From Epiperipatus broadwayi (taxonomy: Eukaryota; Onychophora; Udeonychophora; Euonychophora; Peripatidae), in NCBI GenBank assembly GCA_028023455.1, contig JAQFVV010006200.1, positions 3,353,738 through 3,417,737 of the forward strand: a stretch of DNA of 64,000 nucleotides, written 5' to 3'. How positions within the stretch are numbered: the stretch's first letter is position 1; each line of letters begins with the position of its first letter. The position numbers were made by a program, and so were the translations under genes. A model generated the notes under the pieces. That model worked only from the letters and a program-made list of their open reading frames with translations, was not told the origin of the DNA and ran no database searches. Of the stretch, positions 49,619 through 61,719 are shown in pieces.

Positions 49619-52600
49619 CAGTGGTCTTCAACCTTTTCACACCTGCGGACTGCCAAAAATAAGGGTAAGATTTCGCGGACCGGTAGAAGTCTACAGATAA
49701 ATTTTCTTAAAGATTTAAACTGCTTAGCCTTAGATGAGCATAATTGTTATAACTGACCAAAATAATACATTAGTTACTGTGTATTGTAAAGGTGTTGCTT
49801 ACCTTCCCTTGCTGAACACTCTCGAGTACAGAAAACAGTACAATAACAATCATTCTCATTAAAGTGCCTGCATTGCTACATTTATTGTTTCATCGTTCAA
49901 ACATGCAAGAATAATGTTATTCACCTGAATGTTGGGAAATATCTGTATTTAATGTTAAATATACAAGATAAAGTTTTATATATATATATGGAGTTTGTAT
50001 AATAAAAAACATTTTTTTAATATAAATTTTGAATTTTTTTTTGAAAAATAATAAAATATTTGATTCATAAACATCAGTGATAACTAGAAAAACAAATTAA
50101 TTTATGTATGATTGATTAGTTTTTGTTTTCGTTCTGTTTCTTTTTTTTAATTAGGTAAAAATAAGACTAAAATAACACCAGATTGCATTAATTGTTTACT
50201 CTTGAAATCACCTGAGGACCACACCTGTAAAGCCACAGAAAATTGAGCTGAAAAGTTATTTTGGTAGAGTCACATAGAAATAAAACAATCATTATAAAGA
50301 TGTCATTTTGCTAAAAAAAAAAAAAGATAATAGATTTATGTTCTCGCTGAAATGAAATTATCATCAATGATCTGTAGAATTAAAATATTTTCAGGTAGTC
50401 AACGACATTTTATAGTTAAAGATTAAAATTATGATTCCTTAAGATCTGACGATTATAATAATTACTAGAAATTATAAGGAAAGTGTTGAAATGAACAGTC
50501 AAATATATATGTAAATCAAATGGATAGCCAGCATATGAGTGATTACAATTTATGTGGTTGATGAGTTCAACTACATATTGAGTGACTCCTTCCATTCAGG
50601 TGGGTGGTTGTGTTCTTATCACTATATATATATATAATTCGTTTGAATTCGGATTAAAAAAAGAAACAATCAGCTTTTAAGGCTTAAAAATATAGTAATT
50701 AGGGCAAAAATTTTCTCATATTAAACTGCATTTAAAAAATTCTACAGCTTTATCTAACATAGAAATAAAAACTATTGTAATATTTTATTTACAAAAAAAT
50801 CTAAATTTTTTTACCTACCTAATGTGATGTCTGCTGTTGTTTCTCTGCTACTAAATTTGATAGGCAAGGCTGTAGCGTAGTTTCGGAAAGACGAAGTGCT
50901 GCTTTAACATCCATTCTATTTCTTTGTTTATTTTTTATTATAGACATTGCTGAAAATGTTTTCTCGCATAAATACGAGGTTGAAAAAATCACCAATAATT
51001 TGATAGCTTTGTAATTAAAAGTTGGATATTCTTTTTCAAGTGATAGCCAAAATTGAGATAACGATTGCATTTTATATCTGGACACCAGAGTGAGATCAGA
51101 TGACAATTCAATCAGATTTTCTTTTTCATGAGATTCAAGTGCACAAGAGTTTACATCTTCCAAAAAAGGGTTATTAATCCAGAGATTACCTTTACGAGGA
51201 TCCTCATTTTCAGAAAAATAATTATCAAAGTTTTCAGCTAACGCTCTTAAATGCTGACTAATTATGTTGAATATGACTTTCTGGTTGACATTAGCAGCAG
51301 TCAAAAATTCTCCTAAAAGTGGAAACATATCTATGTCTTTTTGTTATACGCGATTATCCCAAAATGACAGTTTTTTTCTAAATGCGTCCATTTTATTTCT
51401 CAATATAAAAATATTTGTACAAGGTCCCTGGAGAGAAAGATTAAGTCTGTTAAGAAGGTCAAATATATCGGCTAAGTATGCAAGTTTAGCCATCCACTCA
51501 TCATTCAACAAAGGTTCTACTAGGTCTGATTTCCGCTCTAGTAAAAACTGTTTTACTTCTCTAAGTTCAAAAAGACGTGCTAGAACTCTTCCTCTTGATA
51601 ACCATCTCACTTCTGCATGTAGAAGATGTTGGTGGTGTGATTCCATGCTCTCACACAATATTGCAAATAATCTGGAATTCTTTGCTTGACTGCGAATTTC
51701 ATTAATAATTTTAACAGCATCATTCATTACAATATTTAGTTCAGTAGAAAGCTTTGCAGCTAGTTGTTCTCGGTGGATCATGCAATGAGTGAACAAAATG
51801 TCCGGGTGTGCAACTCTTTATTTTTATAACTACTCCTGAGCGACATCCAGTCATGCTAGCAGCACCATCCATACATACTCCTACACATTTACTCCAGTCC
51901 AAACCTTGTGCTTGAAAATATTCGTCAAGAACATTAAATATCTCTCAACCAGTAGTCCGTGCAGGTATATCAAGGCAACAAAGAAGTTCTTCCCTTAAGT
52001 CTTTATCTTCATTATATCTCACGAAGCAGAGTAGAATAGTGTGATTACTCACATCAGTTGATTCATCAAGCTGAATCGCAAAACATTTTGAGTTTTTAAT
52101 GACCTCTATAACTTGTTCTTCAATATCTGTGGCCATATCAACAATTCTCCTCCCAATAGTAGTATCTGAAAGTGATACAGGATTTAGTTTTTTAGCAGCT
52201 TGGGGGCCCAAAATTTCTTGTACAACATCCAAGATGCAAGGCTTTACTAATTCCTCTCCAATTGTAAATGGTTTTTTTGTTTTAGCTATTCGAAGAGCAA
52301 CTAAATAAGATGCTTGAAGCAGTGATTTGTCACTAGTCATCATCGTACTCATTTGATTTTTCTGAATTTTCATTTGATCACGTAATCTTTCAAAAAATTC
52401 TAATGGCTTATGCATAAGTTCTCCATGCTTTGAATGCAAATGACGTGCAAGTTTGGAAGGTTTCATAGCTTCATTTGACAAAATTTCGGAACATACTACA
52501 CACAAAGGCCGTGGTGATAGTTCACTGTCAGGAGCAACTATGAAACCAAGTTTTAAATACTCCTTATTGTAATTTCTAATAAAATGATCTTTTTTTTTCC

Positions 52601-53203
52601 TGCACATTCTGAAGTATTGGCATATCTCTTTTTCCTAGTTTCTTCAAGAGTTGAAACACTAGTACTTGGAATACTTTCAGTATCAGCATCTCTTTTTACT
52701 GGAATATTATCCTTGTCTCTTCTTAAAAAGGCCAAAAAGGTTTGCTGTTTGACTTTTTTTGTCTCCATTTTGTGAAATTTACAATTTCGAAAAGAAATGT
52801 CACACACAAAATAAAAAGATAATACAAATGCAATAAAAGTTTTTTCTATATGTGAACAATAAATGAGCTGACACAATACAGAAATGCCTACTAGGTATAG
52901 GAAAAGACATGTAAGGTAAGGAGTGGTGCAATTCTCATGAGATTGATGCTTTGTCTTTTAAAGATTGCATTTTCAGATAAATTCATTTGATTATTATTTA
53001 GTAATTATAGCATTATCTAATAATTTAAATAAAATTTTGATTTATAATTAATTATATTTAAGCAATTGTGATGAAAAAATAAATAAAAATTGTTTATATT
53101 AATTAAAAGTTTAAAATCTTATTATTTTGTTATTATAAACTTTCTTGGCAATCTCTGCGGCCTGGCAGAAAACATTCCGCTGCTCGGTGGTTGAAGACCA
53201 CTG
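49619..53203 (-). mobile_element. hAT transposon (ZBED/Charlie-like), 3.6 kb
   Basis: Terminal inverted repeats CAGTGGTCTTCAACC (49619-49633) and GGTTGAAGACCACTG (53189-53203), perfect over 15 bp. Subterminal blocks rich in GCGGACC and GGCCTGGC lie inside each end. The interior carries a minus-strand hAT transposase relic. The 8-bp flanks (tgacgctt and ttttagtg) do not match, so the target duplication has decayed or an end was rearranged. The element at 19363-21158 shares both ends and is its non-autonomous relative. Confidence 0.92.
50819..52768 (-). pseudogene. hAT transposase, ZBED5/FAM200-like, broken
   Basis: About 650 codons from METKKVKQQTFLAFLRR (start 52768). A BED-type zinc finger follows (CVVC..ARHLHSKH, about 52440-52510). 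Next are KCFAIQLDESTDVSNHTILL (first catalytic Asp, about 52030-52090) and VGVCMDGAASMTG (second catalytic Asp, about 51850-51890). Then THCMIHREQLAAKL (51790), VRWLSRGRVLARLF (51600), and YPTFNYKAIKLLVIFSTSY..CEKTFSAMSIIKNKQRNRMD, the C-terminal dimerisation segment with the last catalytic acid region. Breaks: frameshift near 52590, in-frame stop at about 51945, frameshift near 51810, stop at 51344. Not functional. Related domesticated proteins exist in animals, but this copy keeps transposon ends. Confidence 0.9.
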
Positions 53204-55689
53204 TTTTAGTGAAACATTATTTAAATAGTTATTTCAATTACATTTTTCAAAAACACTTTCAAGTAAAATAATAATTTAAAAGAAATTACAACTGTCACAA
53301 TATATAAAAATATATAGTTATAAATTTCAAACTAAATCTGTCTTAACCTTTTAACTGCTAATTATATTATTGGTTGTGCGAGGCAAAAATCAAAGCTTTT
53401 AATTTGCCAACTCACAAACTGAAGACAGTCAATTATCAAAATATATTCACCTTTAATATCAAATTCACTTTAGATTCATTTATAAAAAGTATATTAATAA
53501 TTTGTCAGGTTATGAAAGTTCTTTCAAAAATAAATTGCTATTTATTTATTATAAAATATTCAATTTTGGCAAATTTAAAAGCGAACATACAAATGAATTA
53601 AAGAGTTGTGTGACGTAAATGCTTTTTTTTCAGTTTTACGTTATGGAAAAGTAAATATTTTTTTTTGCTAAAATCTTAAATATTTTTATGAAAATCTTCA
53701 ATATTTTTCTAAAATAATTTTGTTTTTTAGCATATTTTATGAAAATGATTTGTAATTTCTCAAAAATACTTTTATAATACTTTAAAATGTTTGTTTATCA
53801 TATTCAAAATGAAAATCTCAGTGTTTTTCTTTATTTTCTTTGATCAGGCGGTTTCTTTGTTCTTTCCAACCAATCAGAATGTCTTTGATGGCTGAGAGCC
53901 AATCACCGATAAGCTTACTGCTTTGTTTAGCTTTACAGGCAGTTTTATTGATTTTTTACTTGTAAAATAATTCAAAAGAGGGCAGATCTTACAAAACTTT
54001 TAAAAACCTAGCTAATGAGTCTATAATGTCTATCCTAGCATTAAAAATAACGGAATTAGAATGACATCAATTATCGACGAAAGGTCTCATAAGCATCATC
54101 AGAAGGGTTAATCCGAATCTGTAAATCACTGTCTAGACTGGCTTCAACCTCTCTTTTTATACTGGTCTTAATCCAATAATTTCATTGGTCAATACTGCTT
54201 GTACAAATTTGCTAATTTATATAACTACATCTATCTTATCTTTAAAATTAAGTTTTAAAACTATGAGTCATCAATTATTAAATATAAAATTATTTAATAC
54301 CTTAAATATTTTTATCTAAAAAAAATTAAATATTCTTATTAAAACAATTTTTAATATTTTAATGATCTAAAATTGATTTAAAAATAAAATATTACACCTA
54401 AATAAAATAATAATTTTATTCATTACTTTTCTAATATTATCTCTAGACTTTATATTTGTTACACTTTATTATGTATCAAACTTTTGTTAACAAGCTAAAA
54501 TTAAAATTTTTTCCCCTAACTTTTTAAAAGCACACATCTTCATACAATCACCTCTAATCATGATACTTCCAGCATATTTTAAACTAATATTAAATTAACT
54601 ATCTTTAAATAATATTTTAAACAAAATAATTATCTTAATCATATAAAATATTTAGCAATGTAATTAAGCTATTCTATCATTATAATATATTTTAAATATA
54701 ATAAATGAAAATTAATACTATCTGTTATTGTATCATTTTATATTTAATTAATCTCAAAATGAGTTCAAACTAATATATCTTTATAGGCTCCTATCTATTG
54801 AGTTTGAACCCTATTACTTATAACATTAAAATTATATGCTAGAAAATAACCTAATTTTTTAAAAATATAACTACTTTTACAAACCTACCTAATTGTCTGT
54901 ACCAATTATAAAGGGCACAATATATATATGATAAACAAAACAAGTTATAAATTTTGTAAACTTGCTCTTAGCTTGCATTTTATGATGACTAGATGGAGCT
55001 TTACCAATATCCTACTAACAAGCTTTGTGGGCCAACTAGCTCAAAATCATGGTCTGAAGTTTGGAGACAACGAAAGAGATATTGAATTCTATCTCTCTCA
55101 GCATTTATGTAAACAAAGCTTGTTAGTAGGCTATTGATTCACTCTTCTTTATGATTTCAGGCATCTGCATGAAAGCTCAGAATCAAATGATAGATGTGAA
55201 AGAACTACTATTTATACCTTGTGCCTAATGCTAGACAAATTTTTCAGAATTACTAAATCTGCTTTGTTGCTCTTTTCTTATTATTGAAAATAACTCACAA
55301 ATATCAAATGGATATTTGTTAGCATTAATTTTAAGAGTACCAGGCAAAGAATTTTATAATTGGATGACAAATGGGTGAATAAATTATGCAATATATTCAG
55401 TGATGAGAGAAATAATGTAAAAGATATTCAGAAGAACAAACAAATTGTGTTAGAAGAAAAAAAATTTTAAGCAGAAGATAATAAAGAAACTTAAAAAAAA
55501 AGGATTAATGTTAACATTCATAGAAAAACAAAGACAAGAAATACTGTGAGAGAAAGTGAATAAAAAGGATCTTAATAAGCCAAATCAATCAATTTTGGGT
55601 GCAATCCACAAAGTTAAGAATAAACCATGATGTTTGTCCTAAAGTTTATCATATATGTCCATCATATAATTTTATTAAAAGTTTTTAGA
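53204..55689. other. AT-rich DNA with small foldback, no gene
   Basis: At 53865-53930 two CCAATCA motifs lie in a less AT-rich patch; no linked gene. At 54080-54110, minus strand, CTTCTGATGATGCTTATGAG followed by TTTCGTCGAT resembles the end motif of some retroelements. A foldback CCTACTAACAAGCTTTG (55011-55027) pairs with CAAAGCTTGTTAGTAGG (55113-55129) and underlies a 69-codon open frame that I do not regard as a gene. Confidence 0.4.
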
Positions 55690-56210
55690 AAAAAATCCCC
55701 TTTATTTGTATCTTTCCAAATACATTCAATTAAACCATTAAACATCACATGATCACCATTTCTTAAGCTTGCTCATAACTTATTAAAACAGGCAAAACTC
55801 TCCATACAGTAGTGCATCCATTGATTTATTCTAGCTTGCACTGAGGGGCACTACTGTATGGGGAGTTTTTCATTCAATTATTAAAAGTAATACTTAGATT
55901 AATATAAAACACAATATTTCAGTGATATTATTCTCCTCTCTTCAATATTTCTGTCCTGATGAGAGATAGCATTAACATGGATCTGGTGATTTGTAGATTC
56001 ATGAATACTGAATTTAAGGTGATGTTCTAACCAATGAGCTAATACTATCATTCGTCAGGCTGACAATATCTGGAAGAAAAAAAGAAAAATAATATTACCC
56101 AAAATATTGTGTTACTAATAGTTGAATGTATTTGGAAAGTTTAAATTTTTCTAAAAACATTTAACAATTAAAACTAGATGATGTAAATAATCTGACATAT
56201 AACTACAAAT
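55690..56210. repeat. Inverted pair of PLE-tail/SINE repeats, interrupted by F1
   Basis: Left copy in minus orientation (CTTTATTTGTATCTTTCC, AAATACATTCAA, then after the F1 insert TAATACTTAGATT, TTCTCCTCTCTTC and GATCTGGTGATTTGTAG). Right copy in plus orientation (CAATATCTGG..AATATTACCC, TACTAATAGTTGAATGTATT, AAACTAGATGATG). Both are degenerate. Same head-to-head layout as 6.43-7.06 and 57.95-58.37 kb. Confidence 0.65.
55733..55870. mobile_element. F1 repeat with 10-bp target duplication
   Basis: 138 bp between identical 10-mers CATTCAATTA (55723-55732 and 55871-55880), which duplicate the host repeat's own ATTCAACT position. Starts AACCATTAAACATCACATGA, continues CAGGCAAAACTCTCCATAC, and ends with the complement ACTGTATGGGGAGTTTTT. 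The hammerhead centre is absent. Confidence 0.85.
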
Positions 56211-57944
56211 AAACCATAATATTTTAAAGAATAAATGAGCTCTGGACTCTTAAGAAAAAAACCAAATTTCTGGAAGCATTTCTATTAAAGACTACTAATA
56301 ATTATCCTGGTGAAGTTACAGCTGATTAGTTTCTTTTACATTATTAAAAGTGTACTTGTTTTTTATTTATTTTTGTATTTTTATTTTACATAATTATATT
56401 TTAATTATGTCTTGTTTTTCACTAAAACAAATTTTTATAGATTTGATCATAGAGTCTGTTGTCTTTAACAAGTTGTCACACATCAATAATGGATAATCAT
56501 TACACTATGCCAAGAAAAGTATGGAAAAATGGTTACATCATAAAAACAAATTTTAATGAAGATGAAAAGAGTGATCTGCTTTAAAATAAAAAGTAATGGT
56601 AGATCTTTAAAAGGCAAGTTAGGGTGGCTTGTGGTAACCAAAACTAGATGTTACAGAATGATTATTTATTGATAGAAAAAAAAAGTTGGAGATAGATCAC
56701 TCATAAGAAATATAAATATTAAGAGTTAAAAATGCCCATATAAATCTCATTTTTCCTAGTTGAATAAAGTAATTAAAAAAAACCCCAACAAAAACAATTT
56801 TGTAAATAGGAATTTTATAAATAGAGGGATTTGAACGCAGGACTTTCAATCTATTCATCCTCCACTCTATCTTAAACAACCAATAGAATTTTATCAAAGA
56901 CACTAATTGCTATTCTGAATTGGTAAAACTTTTAAATGAATAAAATATTATTATAAAACTAAAATATTAATTCACCTACAAACAAATCAACATTTGCTCA
57001 TAAACAAATGAAATATATGAATGATGCTACAAAACAATTAGTTTCTTCATCTTTTACTCATTAACAATTGATGATTCATGGTCAACTTCTAATTGGATAG
57101 TCAATCTGATTTCTATCAACTAGTTTATCAGAGTGCTGATTGTCTACCATCTTGATGTATGATTGATCAATATGCCCAATGTCTGAATCTATCTTTTATG
57201 ATTCTTATCTTATAAAACTTTTTAGTTATCTACAAAGAGAGAGGTATTACAGATTGTATTTCAAATCACTGCAAAGAAAAGTGTTCTAGAAAGAATACTA
57301 AGGCAGGAAGATCTGATAAGTTATGAATACTTGCATCACATTTTAAGAAGACACTAAAAATCTTATATGTTCAACAATTTTTCTGGATGTTTATTAGAAT
57401 AAATATTCTATTGCCAGAATAATTAATGATGTTTATGCAGTAAATTATACTTGTTTGTCAGCATGGATTAGCAGAAGCAAAGCTGAAGGTGGAAACAATT
57501 ATTATGAAAACATCACATCAATGCTTTAATTTTTAATATAAAGAAAAGGTATTAATCAAAGCTTCTTGGTTCATCCACACCATTAGTACCTTTGAATAGC
57601 ATCTATATATTCCTACAATTCAGCAAGAAGAGTGCATATACCATTCAAATACATTGCCCCTTTCTATTTACAATTACCATTATCAAGGATGAAAATATTG
57701 TTTTTAAGATTAAATGTTGTACATTTATTGTAAATAAAATCAGATAAATTGTAATTATTTGTGTTTTTATATTTAACTGGTTCACATTGCTAGATTTTAT
57801 TAATTAAACTTGACTACTTGATGTAATAAGCTTACATCTTTTTAAGAATCTCTAGCATTTGATCAATTTCAACTGGTCATGATGAACGCTGATTAAAAAA
57901 AAATGTAATTCAAGTAATATATATATAATGTAAATGTGTTTTAG
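56211..57944. other. AT-rich DNA, nothing firm
   Basis: A B-box-like GGGATTTGAACGCAGGAC lies at 56827-56844 without a matching A box. 57240-57600 is less AT-rich, with scattered short frames and no recognised domain; it may be an old DNA transposon. Confidence 0.3.
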
Positions 57945-58370
57945 TTGTATTTTTATATTGGACTATTTCCATCATCTAATATGTGTATTGAATATCTTTT
58001 AGAAAAAATTAACTTTATTTAAATTTTCTAAATACATTCAACTGTTAGTAATAGCACAACATTTTGAGAGGTATTATTCTCCCCTTTTCTTCAGGTGTTG
58101 CTGACCTGACCAGTGACAGTACTAGCATGGGATTCGAACCTGGGTCCTTAGATTCTTGAGTATTGAATTTTAAGGAAACGCTCCCTGAAGAAGGGAGAAT
58201 AATACCTCTCAAAATATTGTGCATGTACTAACTTGTTTGATATGCTATTACTAACAGTTGAATGTATTTAGAAGTTATTTTTTCTAAAAGACATTCAATA
58301 CACATATTAGATGATGGAAGTAGTCCAATATAAATATACAACTAGAACACCATCATCACAAACCTTTAGG
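57945..58370. repeat. Inverted pair of PLE-tail/SINE repeats, best preserved
   Basis: Left copy (57945-58182, minus orientation): CATCATCTAATATGTGTATT, CATTCAACTGTTAGTAATAG, TTTTGAGAGGTATTATTCTC, CTTCAGGTGTTGCTG, CAGTGACAGTACTAGCATGG, and B box GATTCGAACCTGGGTCC (58132-58148 on the plus strand). Right copy (58186-58370, plus orientation): CCTGAAGAAGGGAGAATAAT, ACCTCTCAAAATATTGTGC, TTACTAACAGTTGAATGTAT, TAGATGATGGAAGTAGTCC. The right copy lacks the tRNA-like head. Confidence 0.8.
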
Positions 58371-60430
58371 AAAATAATAATTGTGTTTGAGTTATTTAAT
58401 TTTTTTTGCTTTGTTTTTAAAAATAGAATAACCAAAGCTTTAAAATGTTTACTATTTTCAAATAAAAAAAAAAGTTTATTATTTTCTTTTTTTAAAATTT
58501 TTATTGTTTTAAAAATGTTTTATTTCCTAGTATTCTAAAAAAGTTTTCTTACAAATAAATAACATCAACAATAAAAAAGAATCAAAATTGGAGTGTGATA
58601 TTATAATTCAAAACATTTCAAATGTTAATGAAAATGCTAGTAAGTTTATAAGATTTTTTTTGTTACTCTACTGCTGCCACCTATTGTAAGCTTGAGAAGA
58701 ATAAATGGAGTTTGTCCATTAAAGCATTGTATAAGCTAAGATTCATATAACTTTTTTTTAATACACCACATTATTAGACCATTGGCATAATCTCAAAGTG
58801 TATCCCTGACATAGGATGCAGCTGGTTTAATAAATCAAGAATCCTAGAGAAAAAATACTCAATATGGCTGACCATATTATCCTTAGCACACAAATGTATA
58901 TTATATGCCATAAAGTATAATATAATATGGATTCTGTTTTCTTAAATTTTACAATTCTGATAAAATAGTTTGCATTATTGGTTTATAATCCGAATGCAAT
59001 ATATTAAAACTTCCAGTGGCTCTTTTTTGACTTTAATTTTCTATAAGTAGAATTAACTTTAAAAATATATATTAATCCTATGATGTGGGATTTTTGTATA
59101 CTTTTTCATTATTTATGTCAATGATAATTTAAGTTAATGTGAAGAGATAACCAATTTGAGCAATTCCGTATTAATTTAAAGAAGTGATATCTAATATAAA
59201 ATTAATAAACAAATTATCAAATACTTTGTTGCTTGGGAGTTAAAAAGTTTAGTACTGAAAGTAGTAGAACTGTGCTGTGACCCATAAACTTTGGAAAGCT
59301 CCAGTATGCCACTCTAAACACTGCTTCAAAACAATCAGGTCTAATCATGTGATATGATTTTGAAGTTTGTTATACAATAATATTATTTTACCAAGAAGGT
59401 CAAAGTTGATTGAGGTCATTTATAAGTTAACTGATTTTAAAATTAATATTACAAAGATTTAAAAACAGAAGTAGAAAAAAAACAATATATATGTAAGAAG
59501 TTAATTAAAATTTTGACTTTTGATTCTCAAATTTGAATTTTTTAAATATAAAATAAACTATTCTGTGACATTTCACATAAGTTGCATTTTCTCTTAGGTA
59601 CATGTTGCAGAGTTTTTAACAAATTAGTGCATTAAATTTTTCAAGTATTTTGCACTTTATATATACCACAAGTAGATGATTTCTTGTGTGTATATATATA
59701 AATGTAAATACACATATATAATATTAATTGGAGCTAAATTTAAATCTTCAAGACATTGTTTATATTTTCTATTTTATTCTATTGTCATATCCACAGGACA
59801 CATGCATATCTAATATCAGTTAGTTTCATATTTACGATACCAATAAATTATTTATTATGTATGTAAATTATGTTTTACATATATATAAATAAATGAAAAA
59901 GATTATATAACAACAAATAATGTTTTTTTAATGCAAAAAAGCTTTTTTTGGTAATGTTTTATTGCCTTCTTCAGTGTAACAAGATTTATAGACACATATG
60001 ATGACATCTAGACATTTTTTTTTTAAAAATTACAATTCTCTTTTTTTTTTCCTTATCTTTCTTTTCATATAACTATTATATACATTATACAACAATAAAA
60101 ACAACAACTTCTAATTATACAATTAACTAATAATTGATCATTTAAACATGAACAGAAAATTATATAATGTAAGTCTGTATAGATTTTTATAATATTCAAT
60201 ATATATAAAGATGTATGAATAAACAACTGTGCATTATAATTAGTATATTTCATTTATAAATAGATATATTTTTTAAGTTCAAATCTATAATAATGACAAA
60301 TAATAATGTAAAATATAAATAAAAAACATTATTACTTTGTTAAAGCCAATAAATTATCGCATGCATTTCCCAATACATATAGAGTTTTGCCTGGTTTAAT
60401 TACTTTGTTAATATAGTTGTATGATTATAA
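58371..60430. other. AT-rich DNA, nothing recognised
   Basis: No gene, RNA gene or named repeat. Open frames are AT-driven. Confidence 0.4.
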
Positions 60431-60690
60431 TAATATATTAAACCCCTAAACATCACATGAGCACCATTCTTTTATGCTTACACAAGCTGTTTACACAGAG
60501 GACATAACAGCGCCACTCAGTAAAAGCCAGAGTAATCAATGGATATGAGAAGGCTTGTGCATAAAATCCCTAACTAGTGCCTACTTATCCAATATCCCCA
60601 GACTAGTTTCTAGCTTGAGCTTTCATCAGTGAGGAGTCTTGTATTTGAGAGCACTGCACCTAAATCTTTGGATCTAATGCAATCCTCCAG
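60431..60690. repeat. F1 copy with the best-preserved hammerhead
   Basis: Starts ACCCCTAAACATCACATGAG, continues GCCACTCAGTAAAAGCCAGA, CAATGGATATGAG, GTGCATAAAATCCCTAACTA and the hammerhead segment. Ends near CTGCACCTAAATCTTTGG and ATGCAATCCTCCAGC. This copy is a monomer, not a dimer: no inverted right arm follows. Another copy begins at 60875. Confidence 0.8.
60595..60635 (-). ncRNA. Type I hammerhead ribozyme, F1, intact core and helix I
   Basis: Minus strand: TCCTCA (complement of 60630-60635), core CTGATGA (60623-60629), helix II AAGCTCAAGCTA (AGCU/AGCU stem with a 2-nt loop, or 3 bp with 4 nt), GAAA (60607-60610), CTAGTC (60601-60606), TGGGGA (60595-60600). Helix I pairs over 6 bp including one G-U. 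GUC is the cleavage triplet, so the predicted cut falls between 60601 and 60600. Weak points are the A-A mismatch at the base of helix II and the 3-bp loopless helix III. Confidence 0.78.
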
Positions 60691-60874
60691 CAGCCACCTT
60701 TTATCTTATTAGCTAACTATAAATCTTTGTGTACAAAATGAAAACACAATAATGTTTTCAGTTCAAGCTCATTAGCTTGTATAATTATATAAATCTGAAC
60801 TCAGTTAAGCAGCCATACTTTTTGGTGTCTTTGGTTCTTTAATAACCACAGTCTCCATAATCCTATTGAGCAGG

Positions 60875-61193
60875 ATTGGTATTAAACCACTAAACATCAT
60901 ATGAGCACCATTCTTTATGCTTACACAAAGGCTAAACTCTCCATACAATAGTGCCACTCAGTGCAAGCCAGAGTAATCAATGGATGCAAGGTTTGTGCAT
61001 AAAATCCCTGTCTAATACCTACCCATCCAATATCCCCAGTCTAGTTTCTAGCTTGTATTGGAGGTTGCATTAGATCCCAAGATCTAGGTGCAGTGCTCTC
61101 AAATCCAAGGCTCCTCACAGATGAAAGCCACAAGCTAAAAACTAGTCTGAGGATATTGGATGAGTAGGCACTAGATAGGGATTTTATGCATTC
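60875..61193. repeat. F1 inverted-dimer copy
   Basis: Left half ACCACTAAACATCATATGAG, AAACTCTCCATACAATAGTG, CAATGGATGCAAGG, ATCCCTGTCTAATACC, AGTCTAGTTTCTAGCTTG. The right half is its partial complement with a hammerhead remnant on the plus strand (61112-61153), and ends AGTAGGCACTAGATAGGG, ATTTTATGCA. Between them GGAGGTTGCATTAGATCC and GATCTAGGTGCAGTGCTC are the complement of the end of the copy at 60.69 kb. Confidence 0.8.
61112..61153 (+). ncRNA. F1 hammerhead motif, two core changes
   Basis: TCCTCA, then CAGATGA (T to A at the second core base), AAGCCACAAGCTA, AAAA (G to A), CTAGTC, TGAGGA. Helix I is perfect over 6 bp, and helix II and III match other F1 copies. The core changes should abolish cleavage. 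Useful as a near-ancestral guide to helix I. Confidence 0.7.
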
Positions 61194-61623
61194 TTTGCTG
61201 TATAATGTTTATAATAGTTATATGAGAAGAAGGAAATGGAAAAGGTATGTATTAAAGTTCATAAAAATATCTAGATGTCACTATATAAAGACCTGTAAAT
61301 GTTCACAACAATATACATGTTATGCTGAGAAAAGCAAGAAAACATTGATGGAAAAATATTTTTTGGTAATAAAAATGCTATTTTAATAATAAATATAATT
61401 TTATGCATCAAAGAACAATTTCTTCTAAAAGATTAAAGTAAATTTACGTTTTAACAATTGGTTTTTGTTCCTAACTTTATATCTGACAGTCTGAATGATC
61501 CAGAATTCTCTTATTAAAACTTTAGAATTAGATTATTAATTCTTCTTTTTTCTACTTCATTTTGAGATCATCTCTTTTATTTCCACATAGTGTATTAGAT
61601 ACTGCAGAGTAATGTGAATTATG
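61194..61623. other. AT-rich DNA, nothing recognised
   Basis: No supported gene; the 66-codon frame at 61186-61386 begins inside the F1 end and has no domain. Confidence 0.35.
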
Positions 61624-61637
61624 TCAATTTAATAATA

Positions 61638-61705
61638 AACCACTAAACATCACGATCACCATCTTATGCTAGCACATAACTACTATATGGAGAGTTTTTG
61701 CCTGT
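61638..61705. mobile_element. Minimal F1 insertion (68 bp) with 14-bp target duplication
   Basis: Identical 14-mers TCAATTTAATAATA (61624-61637 and 61706-61719) bracket a copy that contains only the two ends: AACCACTAAACATCACGATC and ATATGGAGAGTTTTTGCCTG. The whole interior is missing. The ends needed for a recognisable insertion are therefore short. Confidence 0.85.
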
Positions 61706-61719
61706 TCAATTTAATAATA

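Noticed and set aside
49619-53203. A domesticated host ZBED gene
   Set aside because: Perfect transposon ends are present and the frame has two frameshifts and two stops, so it is a dead transposon copy.
53865-53930. Promoter with two CCAAT boxes
   Set aside because: No gene, TATA context or transcript evidence next to it; CCAAT occurs by chance in AT-rich DNA.
54928-55137. 69-codon open frame as a small gene
   Set aside because: Lies across a foldback (55011-55027 with 55113-55129), no domain, composition of background.
56827-56844. tRNA B box (GATTTGAACGCAGGAC)
   Set aside because: No A box at the right distance and no cloverleaf pairing; at most a SINE scrap.
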